A stretch of 25,293 nucleotides of DNA from Plantago elongata (GCA_036897095.1 JAYMSP010002264.1:1-25293), one strand, 5' to 3'; counted from the stretch's first letter, positions 1-10,271 are shown. Notes: generated by a model not told the origin, from the letters alone. A program made the numbers and translations.

Positions 1-640
1 TCAAATACACAAACAAACAGATACATTTCACTTTCAGATACTGTAACTATCAGATTTTCAGTTATTCTCCACCACTCATTTTTCTTCTTTTTCTGCCCTC
101 CATTCCTTTTTCTTCTTTTGTCTGCCGTTCCTTTTTCTTGCCTCGTTCATTTCACTTCCTTTTTCTTCTTGGATACTGTAACATACAAATTTTCACTCTC
201 CTTTCAAAAATCAACCTGTTTCTTCTTCTCAACTGTTCTTCTCACTCACGGTCGTCTGTTCCTCACGGTCGACTGTGACCGACACTTCCTTCTCACTCAC
301 GGTCGTCTGTTCTTCTCACTCACGGTCGTCTGTTCTTCTCCTCCTCACGGTCAAACGCTCATACCCATTTCACGGCGATTCGGATCGGTGATGGCCAAAC
401 GCTCGAACTCAGTCGGATCGGCGATGGCTCTGCAGATCGTGAGACGCCGTTGACGTCGCCAAGCTCGCCGAGCAAGCCGAACGCTAACCCTCACCTAACG
501 CCTACAGAAATCGAAAACGATCGGCTGTTGTCTCGACTCAATTTCGGCCGAATCAAGGTATTTCGGCTGTTGTCTCCGCCAATTTCATGTCGTATTCAGA
601 ACCTCTGTTTTAGGTTTTACTTTCAAAGTTAGGGCAAAAT
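1..640. other. Pyrimidine-rich region with an exon-like stretch, function unknown
   Basis: The first 350 bases are strongly CT-rich. From about 360 to 556 the composition turns GC-rich and CpG-rich, and one + frame reads a plausible peptide (TPTEIENDRLLSRLNFGRIK) that stops at a good splice donor, AAG|GTATTT, at about 557. This looks like a 5' leader and first coding exon of a gene or transposon whose remainder I cannot find. No ATG-started frame joins cleanly to that peptide, because the upstream ATG at 424 runs into TGA at 451. It could equally be transposon-internal sequence. I recognise no protein family here. Confidence 0.25.
236..356. repeat. Imperfect minisatellite, about 22-28 bp unit
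   Basis: Four to five imperfect units built around TCACTCACGGTCGTCTGTTC lie head to tail. The third and fourth full units (289-312 and 313-334) are nearly identical, and the others carry substitutions and small indels. The last unit decays into TCCTCACGGTCAAACGCTC. It lies inside the pyrimidine-rich segment. Confidence 0.7.
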
Positions 641-722
641 TGGGGCCAAATTGGATGTATTCAGAAACCTCTGTTTTACGTTTTACTTTGAAAATTAGGG
701 CAAATTTGGGGCCAAATTGAAT
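592..722. repeat. Two-copy tandem repeat, 65-bp unit
   Basis: Copy 1 (592-656) and copy 2 (657-722) both read GTATTCAGAA(A)CCTCTG, then a T-rich centre, then TTAGGGCAAA and GGGGCCAAATTG. They differ at only a few bases, so the duplication looks recent. Confidence 0.8.
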
Positions 723-735
723 GTTTTGTATTTGA

Positions 736-802
736 TTTGATTGCTATAATGGTTTGATTGGTATAATGATTTGATTGGTATAATTGTTTGATTGGCAAAT
801 AG
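736..802. repeat. 17-bp tandem repeat, four units
   Basis: Four units of TTTGATTGGTATAATGR follow each other. The first has GCTATAAT and the last degenerates to TTTGATTGGCAAATAG. It begins soon after the 65-bp duplication. Confidence 0.75.
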
Positions 803-836
803 ACTAGGCTCCTCTTGTGAAATGCTCAACTGTAGC

Positions 837-955
837 AGCATTTGAGTTTTTGCCACTCAAATGCTATACCAAACACAAATTGTTGGAGTAGCATCCAAAT
901 GGGCATTTGGATGCTACTCCAATCAGCCCCTCAAATTCTCATCCAAACACCCCCT
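837..955. mobile_element. Foldback/PIF-Harbinger-like element end with two perfect hairpins
   Basis: Two perfect hairpins sit side by side. AGCATTTGAGT (837-847) pairs with 855-865 across a 7-nt loop. A 17-bp arm (885-901) pairs with 904-920 across a 2-nt loop. Just 3' comes CCAATCAGCCCC and then ATCCAAACACCCCC followed by TAA, which is the form of a PIF/Harbinger (Tourist) 3' terminus with its TWA target site. I find no matching 5' terminus, so the element is incomplete or its start lies outside the window. CCAATCAGCCCC is also the reverse complement of the left terminus of the MITE at 20106. Confidence 0.45.
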
Positions 956-1384
956 AAGTAAACAAGTTGGACCAGTAAATAGAATTTGAATACAATATAC
1001 AAAATTGACCTATTTAGACAGGCTGAGATACGTAGACAAGCTATAACATATCAGATACAAATCAATCGACCTCATTACCATAAATCACCAGAACAAAACT
1101 GAGTCAATCAAATCAGTTTTGAGCTACGAATGAAAACACCCCTACCGATTTGAAGATATGGTCCGTCTCGCACGGGTATAGATTATTGTAATAGGCGACG
1201 GTGAGGAGTCTATAGCGGTGAATGTGAATGATCGCCTCAACATAATCACCGTGAATTTGTTTATTGTCGTTACAGATGCGCTAGCGAATTGGAGACGAAG
1301 ATTTTAATGATTATGCTGGTTTTGGGTGTTTTTTCAGTTTTATGAACTTTTATTAATAAAAAGATTATTACGTAAACGCACATT
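956..1384. other. Intergenic DNA, nothing recognised
   Basis: There is no long open frame, and no tRNA or transposon terminus that I can support. The stretch 1150-1280 is somewhat richer in CpG (CCGTCTCGCACGGG, GGCGACGGTGAGG) than its surroundings, but I recognise no coding family in it. Confidence 0.4.
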
Positions 1385-1385
1385 A

Positions 1386-1448
1386 GCTAGCTGGTTTGAC
1401 AAGCTAACCAAGTTAGCTTGTTAGATAAAAAAGGCTACATAACCAGCT
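1386..1448. repeat. Nested inverted repeat (foldback)
   Basis: ACAAGCTAAC (1399-1408) pairs perfectly with GTTAGCTTGT (1412-1421) across 3 nt. An outer arm AGCTGGTT (1389-1396) matches AACCAGCT (1441-1448) in inverse orientation. It is probably part of a small foldback MITE. Confidence 0.5.
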
Positions 1449-1565
1449 ACCAACTAACTTTTCAACTAGTTTTGCTAAACATGGCCTATATATAGCTAGC
1501 CGGACAGCTACCACCTAACTTTTCAACTAGTTTTGCTAAACATGGCCTATATATAGCTAGCCGGT
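1444..1565. repeat. Two-copy tandem repeat, 61-bp unit
   Basis: Copies 1444-1504 and 1505-1565 share CAGCTACCA and an almost identical core with TTTTGCTAAACATGGCC and TATATATAGCTAGCCGG. Only two or three differences are visible. It directly adjoins the nested inverted repeat, so slippage at the hairpin may have caused the duplication. Confidence 0.85.
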
Positions 1566-1734
1566 CTGGTTCTTTTAGGTACTAGTCTGGTAAAAATCGT
1601 GCGTCTGGTCTATTTGGTTGATTTTTACCGCAAACCAGAATTTTCTAATTTGTATAAAATCTTCTCTACGAATTTATCAATCAATTCTATATGCAAATCA
1701 CCACCAATATTTATTCAGAGAATATAATCACCCA

Positions 1735-1800
1735 TTTCGGGGAATCGAACCCGTGACCTCATGGTTACAGGGTGTCTCAGCTTGCCACTCGGCTACAAAT
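1735..1800 (-). ncRNA. tRNA-like sequence, probably a SINE head or tRNA relic
   Basis: On the minus strand, TAGCCGAGTGG (1785-1795) fits the Pol III A box and GGTTCGATTCC (1741-1751) fits the B box. They are about 32 nt apart, a normal tRNA spacing. I cannot fold a complete acceptor stem: the sequence before the A box (TCAAAGAATTTG) does not pair with the sequence after the T arm. That argues against an intact tRNA gene and for a tRNA-derived SINE or pseudogene. No clear poly(A) tail or target duplication is visible. Confidence 0.45.
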
Positions 1801-3094
1801 TCTTTGACAAAAGGTGGAGGGATATATAATCATTTGTTTTTTTTAACTTAAAATATATATTGAGTTCATCTTTGAATCTTCTCATTACATGTAAGAGTTG
1901 GGGGCGTTCTTATATTGCAATAAAATTAAAGTTGTGAAGAGTTGTTGCCGTTTGCAATTCTTCTTTTTAAGTGATCGGTTTCAAATCTATTGAATCAATC
2001 TCAACTTCGTCATTGGCCGGATTTATATAGGTTTTATTGTTGTGGATTGGTTCGATTTTTCATAATACTCGTCCACACCAGCTTATATTCATTCGCCTCT
2101 AGTGATTTTTTTTTGAAAAATGTTAATATAAGAGAAATTAAAATAATACATGTCACAAGTCAATAATGTAAAAATTGGTTTGGTATAATTAAGTGGATGA
2201 GGTCTCCAAGTTCAAGCATCCTTGGTGATAAAATTATATGATCATTTAATTATAAAATTTAAATAAACGTGTGAAATTTAATTATTTATATTAATTTTTT
2301 AATAATTTTTTATTCTCATCGACCACTTCAACGTATTTAGAGATGTCATTCTAATGAAAAGATTCTACATATTTGTCTCAAATCTAAGTCACTCGTGAGT
2401 CAAATGCCATTTTAAACTTTGTCAATCATCTCATCATAATTGGTCCAATTTATATATTGAGTTTAGAAACTTCTAAAATGTGTGAGACTCGTGTGTCATT
2501 ACATGTTGATCTCATATTCATTATGACTTATCGGAGTGTAAGTAGGGGTGCGCGGGAGTCTCCCAAAACCTATATTCAGTCCAAGCTTCATGATAGGTAT
2601 CCAAATTAGGTGTAACATTACACACCTAGCAACTGGGTTTGGTTGTTTAAACACTAGATTAGGATTGGTTAGGATATATTAGTCGGGGTTGTTTGTCAAA
2701 CAAACAGATACATATTTAAAATACACTGTCGGGTCAACTGAATGGTTAGGTCAAGGTCATTGGTGGAGCATATTTTGCTGAGCTCCACATTTACATACAC
2801 CCTACGAATATTCATTGATTCTTCGCATAAACTAATCTCACCATGTACATTTTTTAGCTTCATATAAAAAGAAGGGGCACGCAAATCAGTTTATTCATGC
2901 TCGATCTCTACATATAATTTTTACATAAATAATACATGTTCTTTTTCATAATTAAAGTTCTTTAAATCTTTTTACAGATTGCTTTAATCTAACAGAACAA
3001 CTTTTTCTCCATATATAAGCTCGAACAATTCACACAATATTCCGCACAATCATATTCAATCTTGTCCAGTTTTCGGTTTAATCTGAGAATAACA
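1801..3094. other. AT-rich intergenic spacer
   Basis: No gene is recognised. Short frames here are AT-rich and lack family motifs. A short hairpin, TAGGTGT...ACACCTA, lies near 2608-2630. The last part (about 2900-3094) is probably the 3' UTR and terminator region of the minus-strand methyltransferase gene that stops at 3095. Confidence 0.4.
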
Positions 3095-6000
3095 TTAACT
3101 AGGCACAGTCGCAGTTACAGTTCTGTGTCTAGGATCTGTCATTGTGGTCTGCACGTTCACAAACCCGACTTGGCTCAGGGTACCTTCAAGATCAGTCAGG
3201 TAGTATTCATCCAGAAAAGGTTCTGTGCTCTTCATTAATGTGAACAACACGGGTGACAGTTCCTGCATTTCACCAAGGTCAAATGATGCTTCAGTCTTCA
3301 GTTACTCATTAATTATGACCCAAAATCTAGTTGATATTAACAATACATATGTTTCAAAACTCTCAAAGAACTTCTAAGAAAGATTATTTTTTATTTCCTC
3401 GTGTTTGTGTGTATTGACTAGAACAAAATGAAGCCAATAATGTCGTAAGAGGACGTACCTGAAGAATCTTCGATTTTGGCTGCAGCAGTAACAGATTAAG
3501 CAATACAAGAATAGTCAGATTAACTTGCATATATAGTCTTCATGGGGAACACAAGGCAATTTAAAAGGCCAAATATATAACTACTGAGAAACTTACTGAA
3601 TTATCAGTTGTAGCGAAGGTGCCTCCAGGTCTGAGTAGTCGGAATGCTTCCTTTGCCATATTCTTGATTGCTCTTTCGGGGCACTCATGAAACTGCATAC
3701 ACACGAGGTACAACAAAAACACTTACTCTTTCTGCAGATACTCTATAGCAAGTGGTAGACTTGAGCTTATCTCAAGAGTGAAAGTACTTAACTCTAAAGT
3801 ATTTTGATCTATACACTAACCCCTGTCACTTTAATTGATAAATGACCTATGTTTACATAGTCATACTATCATAATGGCTCTTTTCTGATGGTACTCTCAT
3901 CCCTTTGAGACTTTGATTGCCGCCCATATAGCTATTCATATAAGGACATCCCGAGTTCAAGACCTTTGATTGATGTAGCAGAGATAACGTCTTTAGACAA
4001 CGATAAATGGGTACCATCAGCTAAATCTTTAGAGTTAAGCTCATGAGTTTACTCCATGAAAAACAGTCAAAGTCACAGGTTGAGGGTACTAATCAAATTA
4101 ACTTAACTTACAATTGACATGGTACTTTGGCAGTTCAATAGCAAAGATAAATGGAAATACTGTCCGCTACCTTGATAGTACTCTACTACTGTTGACTAAT
4201 CAACTAATTAATAGACCACAATGGTACTAGTATAGTTCCAATATTTCTGCAGCCCCCCACAAAAAGATGCAATGAAAGAGTAAAGCACAAACTTTTCAAA
4301 TCATTCATTCAATTCCCTGGTGGACTCACATGCCCTATTTATAAAAGGAATACCATCTTGTATTCGAAGGGAAACGTCATTTCTAACTGCTTTCTTCACA
4401 GCTCACAACTGCATATTCTCGGACTACATTAGTCCTCCAACAACTATCATAAAAGTCTAGAGCCATATGTTTGAAGACAATGAAATGCAATTCCACATAA
4501 GAGTGCAATAGACTTGGCTTATCGGATCAACAAGGAAGTAAAAACTGGGAACATAAGTAGTACCACGTAAGCGATTGAAACAAGGTCAAATGATTTTGGT
4601 GGCAAGCCTGTATTTTCGCCATTTGCATGGATCCACTTTATTAGTTCTTTCTTGTTTCTTTTCTTATCCTTGTGTTGAGCAACTGCAAGAAAGTATGGTG
4701 AAAGATCTAGTCCCTGCATATGATGGACTGATCGTAAATATCAGAGTGTTAGTCAGAAAATGATATTCTAGATCAATAAGCATTCTGAACAAATAGTACA
4801 CAAAAGTTAAGCCAGAAAAATAACTCCTATTGTTTGGTTATTTTTCCCATAAATATTGATACTATCCACTGAGTATATAGATAACATATACTCTCTGACT
4901 GCAAAAAGTGCTTATTTGTACACTCCAGAAAACAATTTACCCATACCCCTGTTGGGATATAATTATATAAATAGTTCATGTGCATTTACGGGCAACAAGT
5001 AATTTGCTTAACTAACTAAAGTCTTCTTTTCTTGCACTCTATATCTCAAGAAATCAATATTTTCTTCCTTCCTTCCATCCTTTATATATTTATGAATACT
5101 TACGGTGACTTTAGCAGAGGGGAACTTGTCGGCAAGACATCTTGTGCTCACACCAACAGAACATCCAATATCTAAGATGTCACTGATTCTTGAATTTTGC
5201 GAGTATTTCTGATGGTGATTTTCAATTGTTTCGAGCCAATTTCCACGGACAATTTGGTTTGCTTCATCAAGTGATGAAGCATGCGGAATCGCCCTTCTCA
5301 CCATAGACATAGTTGCGGGTTCTGCTTCTGCTGCAGCCTATATTGTAGATAAATAGCTTTTATCAAAAAAAATCCAATTGTCATAATATATTAAATGTAA
5401 AGTTGCAATTATAAACAAACAGATTTTCACAGGGTATTGTCAAGTATAACAAATACGGTGAATTTTAAAGTGTTTAAAGATATTACAGCATACAGTTAAG
5501 CTTGGGACTGTAAGTTACTCCCACACAAATTTCTATTAAGATCAACTGTGCAGAAAAGGAACTGTTTGAAGCTAGAACAAGCAGAAGTAAACGATAAGCT
5601 GTTTTTGTGTGATACCAGCCAAGAAAGGTTTCCCTCATCATATGCATGGAACGGATTGAGGTAATCTGCAGAGCGAAGATACACACTTCATCATAATCCT
5701 GCCCAAACCAATAATGCATAGATTTCCAAGTGTCTACTACATTCTTTATAAGCATCTAATCCTAAGAGGAATGACAACGTAACATAATTATTGGACATTT
5801 TAAATTTAGTTAGGAAGCAAGCATTTGTGATGGTTACATTACATCTAAACCCACTTGATATCTAACACCGAAATCCCCCCACACCCATTTTACAACAAAC
5901 TGGATAATCACAGAAAACTAAGTGGTTGTAAAATTGCAGGATTTGTATGGACGACATGTGACAGACTCTTCAAGTATTGTTTCTCAGTAATCTTCTCGAG

Positions 6001-6166
6001 ATACCCCTAATACCGTATTTGGGGAAAAATTAGTAAATAGTATATACATAGTCATGATAAACAGGAAAGGCCTGTATCAGTTATGAGTTCATGATTCTCT
6101 AGTTGATATGATTCATCAATCATCAGTTTGCAACTACTAGATATATATATATATATATATATATAT

Positions 6167-6205
<39 letters not shown>

Positions 6206-7814
6206 TTTTGTTAAGGACTAGTGTAATTATATTGAGAGTCAAAGGACGGGGAGATACAAAATCTACTGCTGTATGGGTATCATCGTGTGGAAGGATCTAG
6301 CCATCATCATGTTCTATCATGAGAACCAGCTGTATGCGTATGCTACATGGTTCATATAGAAGTACAGTAAGTGGTCGATTAAGTAACAGGAACATCAGGG
6401 GTGGTAAAAGAAAGAGAGGTAGTTCTTATAGTTAACTACTTATGCAGCTGATTCTCAATTGGAGATAAGGAAAGAGAAAGAGAACAACTTTATAATCGTG
6501 GATGATGGATCTCTGAACATGTTCGGATCTAATCTAGCAGTACGAAACTGAAAATAACCTAATCAATCGCTCAATGCATCATCATTTTTTGCACATCTAC
6601 ATTAGGCTTTCTAGCCAAGGCTTTACGCACTTAAAATTTAAAAAACCGGAATCAACTTATTAATGTACTGTAACAAAATTTAATCCCAGAAACAAAGTGA
6701 GGGAAGAATAAAAGGCAGAGCATCGAAAAATCATAAACAGCATTTAAAGGGTTGGAGAAATTACAATCAGGATAAACGACTGATGGATTCTCAATAATCT
6801 CCTTCTCCTTGTAAACATCTGAGTCGAGAATCTCCTTGGTCATATCCCTCCAAGGTATGTTGGTTTTCTCAGCTGTACTGCCCAAAACCAGATAACAAAT
6901 TTTGTACCAACGAATCCATCATTCACCAATACTTATAACCAACTCTTCAATAACACAAACATGGATCAATTACATGAGTACTTTCCTCTATGCAAAACTT
7001 GAGCTACATAGACTAACAATCAGACACACCTTACCCATTAGAAAGAACAACACACAACGTATCCCTCAATTTAAACATCCGACTCTTAAATAGTACTCCG
7101 TCTAAAAACAAATGTACACTTATTTTTGTTTACATAAAATCTCATCACTTTTGTCTGTTGAATTAACCTCATGAAACACCGAAATCATGGCATTAACATA
7201 ACAACCGCAATTGTAAATCAAATAATCCCCAAATCAAGATTTATTACTATATTTCTCATTTCTCTTTAATCACCGTGCCAGAACCAAACAATAATTTGTT
7301 CTGGGACGGAGGGAGTAAGAAGAATGAAACCACTCCCAGCCCCAACTGTTATGCCAAGCCTCTATTTTTCATTCCTCTAAGCATTAGACCATCTAACATG
7401 AGTAAGTATGTGTTATCTTTGCATGCAAACTCATTAGTTCAATTCAGTCTACTTAGCTTTATTTTATACTACAATTCAGTTCAGAAAATTACAGTTGAAG
7501 AGAACAGTATAATTATTATTGTTAATCCACACTGAAAAAACCGTAGAAAAACGTGTGTATGTAGGTATCTACCTGATAAAAACTTGTCTAGCACCAAGCC
7601 TCAAAACAGAGATGAGAGGCTTGAAGGAAATGAGAGCTCCAACAAGTCGAGAAAGAGGAGTGTCTCCGGTCCATTTGGGCCTCTCAAGCTGTCCTTCTTC
7701 GAATGACTGTGCCGAGGCAGCAGTAATCTGGATCCTGTGTTTTCTATTGACCCGATGATTTTGAGAGGTTGTGAAATTGGTGAGCTTTGAGAAAGAGGCG
7801 GCGGTGAACGCCAT
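3095..7814 (-). CDS. Plastid-targeted SAM-dependent methyltransferase (UbiE/COQ5-like), 8 exons
   Basis: Exons in coding order are 7814-7573, 6877-6765, 5665-5616, 5337-5104, 4713-4564, 3692-3597, 3479-3459 and 3262-3095. All introns are GT-AG, and joined they give 357 residues plus TAA. The first ~45 residues are rich in Ser, Thr, Ala and basic residues, as in a chloroplast transit peptide (inference). The class I methyltransferase core follows: motif I DIGCSVG at 191-197, the acidic GLDLS loop with D216, an FHECPERA helix at 264-271, and LLRPGG at 282-287. The C-terminal segment has SPVLFTLMKSTEPFLDEYYL. Plant homologues of this type are annotated only as SAM-dependent methyltransferases, and I do not know the substrate. 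I start at the ATG at 7814. The frame is open five codons further, but only to a GTG. Exon 7 is a 21-nt microexon. The promoter shows no clear TATA box. Confidence 0.9.
3787..4039. mobile_element. Foldback-like element in methyltransferase intron 5
   Basis: A 13-bp perfect inverted repeat, CTTAACTCTAAAG (3787-3799) against CTTTAGAGTTAAG (4027-4039), bounds about 253 bp. An inner 10-bp pair, CTGATGGTAC (3885-3894) and GTACCATCAG (4011-4020), has the same symmetry. The whole lies in the 871-bp intron 3693-4563. It resembles a decayed MITE, but no target duplication is evident. Confidence 0.4.
6141..6209. repeat. Compound microsatellite (AT)n(ATTT)n
   Basis: About 13 AT dinucleotides run straight into about 11 ATTT tetranucleotides. 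It lies in intron 3 of the methyltransferase gene (5666-6764). Length polymorphism is expected. Confidence 0.95.
7094..7317. mobile_element. Stowaway-like MITE in methyltransferase intron 1
   Basis: The right end reads GGGACGGAGGGAG followed by TA (7316-7317), the classic Tc1/mariner Stowaway terminus and target site. The left end reads TA then CTCCGTCT (7094-7103), the same terminus with a 3-4 base deletion. At 224 bp it has a typical length. It sits in the intron 6878-7572. Confidence 0.65.
7424..7615. repeat. Copy 1 of the duplicated exon 1/intron 1 junction
   Basis: This segment spans the 5' part of methyltransferase intron 1 and the last ~43 coding bases of exon 1. It is repeated at 8081-8256 in the same orientation with perhaps 80 percent identity by eye. 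It is the functional copy, since its donor ATCAG|GTAGAT joins in frame to exon 2. Confidence 0.8.
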
Positions 7815-8080
7815 TACGAAGCTTTTCACGGCGGCGGATATGGGTGATTTCGGATTCTTCTTGGCGGTAAAGTGCTAATCTCATTTTGGTGGGATACCCT
7901 TTCATTATCATCAACCTGCATCGCGAAATCTCAATTACCAATCATTATCCGCCACCTGGGTGCTCTCTTTCTTTGACAGAATTTTCACATTTGGTCCTCA
8001 GACGTCGAATCTATCAAGATATGCTCCTCTATTTGTATGGGACTATGGGTGCACGATGTATGATCCAAAGTGCGAAAATC

Positions 8081-8256
8081 TGCAAACTCATTAATTCAAT
8101 TTAGTCCGTTTAATTTTCTTTTATATTATATTTTAATTTAGAAAATTGCAATTGGTATTATTGTTAATCTAATTGAAAAAATTGTAGAAAAACGTATGTA
8201 TGTATCGTACCTACCTGATAAGAACCTGTCTAGCACCAAGCTTCAAAACAGAGAAG
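8081..8256 (-). pseudogene. Truncated duplicate of methyltransferase exon 1 end and intron 1 start
   Basis: Read on the minus strand, the segment keeps the exon 1 end, encoding VLKLGARQVLI, and an intact donor ATCAG|GTAGGT, then intron sequence matching 7424-7572. It lacks the start codon and the transit-peptide part. The coding frame is preserved, with two conservative changes against the functional copy (K for R, L for F). It lies about 270-440 bp upstream of the true ATG, where it could act as a decoy splice donor if included in the transcript. Confidence 0.75.
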
Positions 8257-8285
8257 AGTAAGGATATTGAAAGGCGATTTTACAT

Positions 8286-8566
8286 GTGTTAGACGAATTA
8301 ATATAAGTGGATTAGTTCCACACCTCTTTACAAGTTCGAGCTTGTAGATGAGATGTAATTTAGTCATGCTTAAGAACCTAGAAGGTTTAGAAATCGAATC
8401 TCGCCGTCAACATTTCCACCCATATTAGTTATTCACTTGTTGGGCCTCCCCAGTGAGGTTGAAACGAGCCCACGAGTGAGGAGGAGTGTTATACAAATTA
8501 ATATAAGTGGATAAGCTCTACACCTCTTTATAAGTTCGAGCTTTTAGATGAGATGGAATTCTGTCA
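8286..8566. repeat. Direct repeat pair, 200-bp offset
   Basis: About 80 bp at 8286-8366 recurs at 8486-8566. Shared blocks are GTGTTA, AATTAATATAAGTGGAT, CACCTCTTTA and AGTTCGAGCTT, ending in TAGATGAGATG. The 120 bases between them include TTGGGCCTCCCCAGTGAGG. The arrangement suggests a tandemly duplicated small retroelement or element end. I cannot assign a family. Confidence 0.7.
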
Positions 8567-9135
8567 ACAGGTAAATTAAAATAGATGATAATTCATCACA
8601 ATTACAATAAAAAATTATTAAATATTTTGTTAAAGATATCGGTGATATTTACAAAAATAAAATAAAATATAATGTTGATGTATCGAGAGCTAGTAGTTGG
8701 TATGGTTTCTCAACGTAACTACTTGCGAATTAACTTTGCAACTTGTGTTTCAACCTCTAATTGCATGAAATAAAATTTTCCAAAAGTGAAAATTAAGTTT
8801 AATTAAGTTGACAAAGCAAATCAACTCCAATTATTATAAGATGCATATATAAGTTAATCGATTACATTCAAGAAAAGGGGCGCGCAGACGAAGTATCCAT
8901 TATTTAATAGTGTATTAATAATGATCATTGTGATTAGTGACTACATTTAGCCAGCCTTTGAGGGTACATGCAAGTTGACGTGCGTACTTGTTCATGATAT
9001 TTTACTATCAACTAGACCAGTTGGAGGGTATGCAGGAGTTTTTTGCATACTTAATTAGCCGAACGAGAATAACAAAAAAAATTCATTAATTTTCGACGAA
9101 AGTGTACTATAATATAATATAAGGCAAAATTTATT
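8567..9135. other. AT-rich intergenic spacer
   Basis: There is no open frame with family motifs and no clear repeat in this stretch. It separates the methyltransferase 5' flank from the hAT-like element. Confidence 0.4.
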
Positions 9136-9143
9136 CCAGTTAG

Positions 9144-9782
9144 CAGGGACGGACCTACATACGTGCAAGGGACCGCAATTGCTACCCCTCGATTTTGGTC
9201 ATGAAATACCCCTTCAAAAAATTTAATGAATAGTGATATATTTAGCAAGAATAAATTATGAAATAAACTGGTACAACTCAGCAAGTGCACCTATATTTCA
9301 TTAAGCCTTCCCCTGTCAATTAATCACAAGTTTGATTCTCAGTAGTGCTAGATTTTCCAACCATTTTGGTTATATGTTTTTCTACCAACTTGACATTTTT
9401 CATTGTTTTTTTATGATTCAGTAACATTTTTTTATCATTTCTCTCTTTTTTAATGTTCTTTTAGTTTACATTTCACAATTATATTTTATAAATACTTACC
9501 TTTATTTCATTTAACTCTCTTTATTTCTTTATTCTTTTATTCAATGGTAAATTTATTTACTTAATATACTTTAAAAAAATCATTCAATCTAAACAAAGCT
9601 ATATTATATCTAATTTCTCCCATTTATGAGCATATAATTTAAAAATTATAGTCTAAACATTGTTCTTTACTATATGAGTATTGAAAATGTAATTTTTATT
9701 AATCATTAATAATAAAAATTTTAAATTAAATTTATAATAAAAAATTCACTACCTCTAACATATATTTATGTGTCCGTTCCTG
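9144..9782. mobile_element. Non-autonomous hAT-like transposon, 639 bp, with target duplication
   Basis: The left end begins CAGGGACGGACCTACATA. The right end, reverse complemented, begins CAGGAACGGACACATAAA, giving an imperfect terminal inverted repeat. The flanks are CCAGTTAG (9136-9143) and TCAGTTAG (9783-9790), an 8-bp target duplication with one mismatch. Termini starting CAGG and an 8-bp duplication are hallmarks of the hAT superfamily. The interior is AT-rich with no transposase frame, so it would depend on a transposase supplied elsewhere. Confidence 0.7.
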
Positions 9783-9844
9783 TCAGTTAGTACTGTAATA
9801 TTAATCCAGATTGGGAATGGTCACATAGATTAGACGTTGAAATT

Positions 9845-10103
9845 GTAAAATTGTTGAGAAGTGTGTATTGTAATCATTTATATTAGTATTATAACCCGAA
9901 TCAAGAGGGAAAGAGAGGTTAAAAAAGGTTCGTAAAATTGTTGAGAAGTGTGCATTGTAATCATTTATATTAGTATTATAACCTGAATTAAAGGGCAAAG
10001 AGAGGTTAAAAAGGTTTGTAAAATTGTTGAGAAGTGTATATTGTAATTATTTATGTTAGTATTATAATCCGAATTAAAGGGAAAAGAGATGTTAAAAAAG
10101 GTG
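9845..10103. repeat. Three-copy tandem repeat, 86-87 bp, in the ABCG promoter
   Basis: Copies 9845-9931, 9932-10017 and 10018-10103 each start GTAAAATTGTTGAGAAGTGT and run through TTAGTATTATAA, CGAATYAAG and AGAGRTGTTAAAAA. Differences are scattered substitutions and single-base indels. The array ends about 170 bp upstream of the TATA box of the ABCG gene. Confidence 0.9.
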
Positions 10104-10271
10104 TGAAGAAACACTTTTAGCATGAGAAGGGGTAAAATGAATGAGGAAACAGTCAAATGTGCTCTCACTTACTGTGTGATATCTAGCCACTCTCACACTC
10201 TCCATGCATTAGCAAGCAAAATAAACTTGCTTAATTGGTGAGTCCCACATGTTAAGAGACACTTGACTTCA

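Noticed and set aside
118..632. Open frames of 111 and 60 residues at the left edge as protein genes
   Set aside because: The first is mainly low-complexity pyrimidine DNA and minisatellite translated in frame. The second overlaps it and lacks any known motif. I kept only a low-confidence exon-like note.
7815..7829. Methyltransferase start five codons further upstream
   Set aside because: The frame is open but the upstream codon is GTG. The first ATG is at 7814 and gives a normal transit-peptide start.
7744..8104. Open frames around the methyltransferase 5' end on both strands
   Set aside because: They overlap exon 1 in other frames or lie in its leader. None has family motifs, and exon 1 continues correctly into exon 2.
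9801..10168. Minus-strand frames reading SGYNTNINDYN-type repeats
   Set aside because: These are translations of the 86-bp tandem repeat, with no other coding support.
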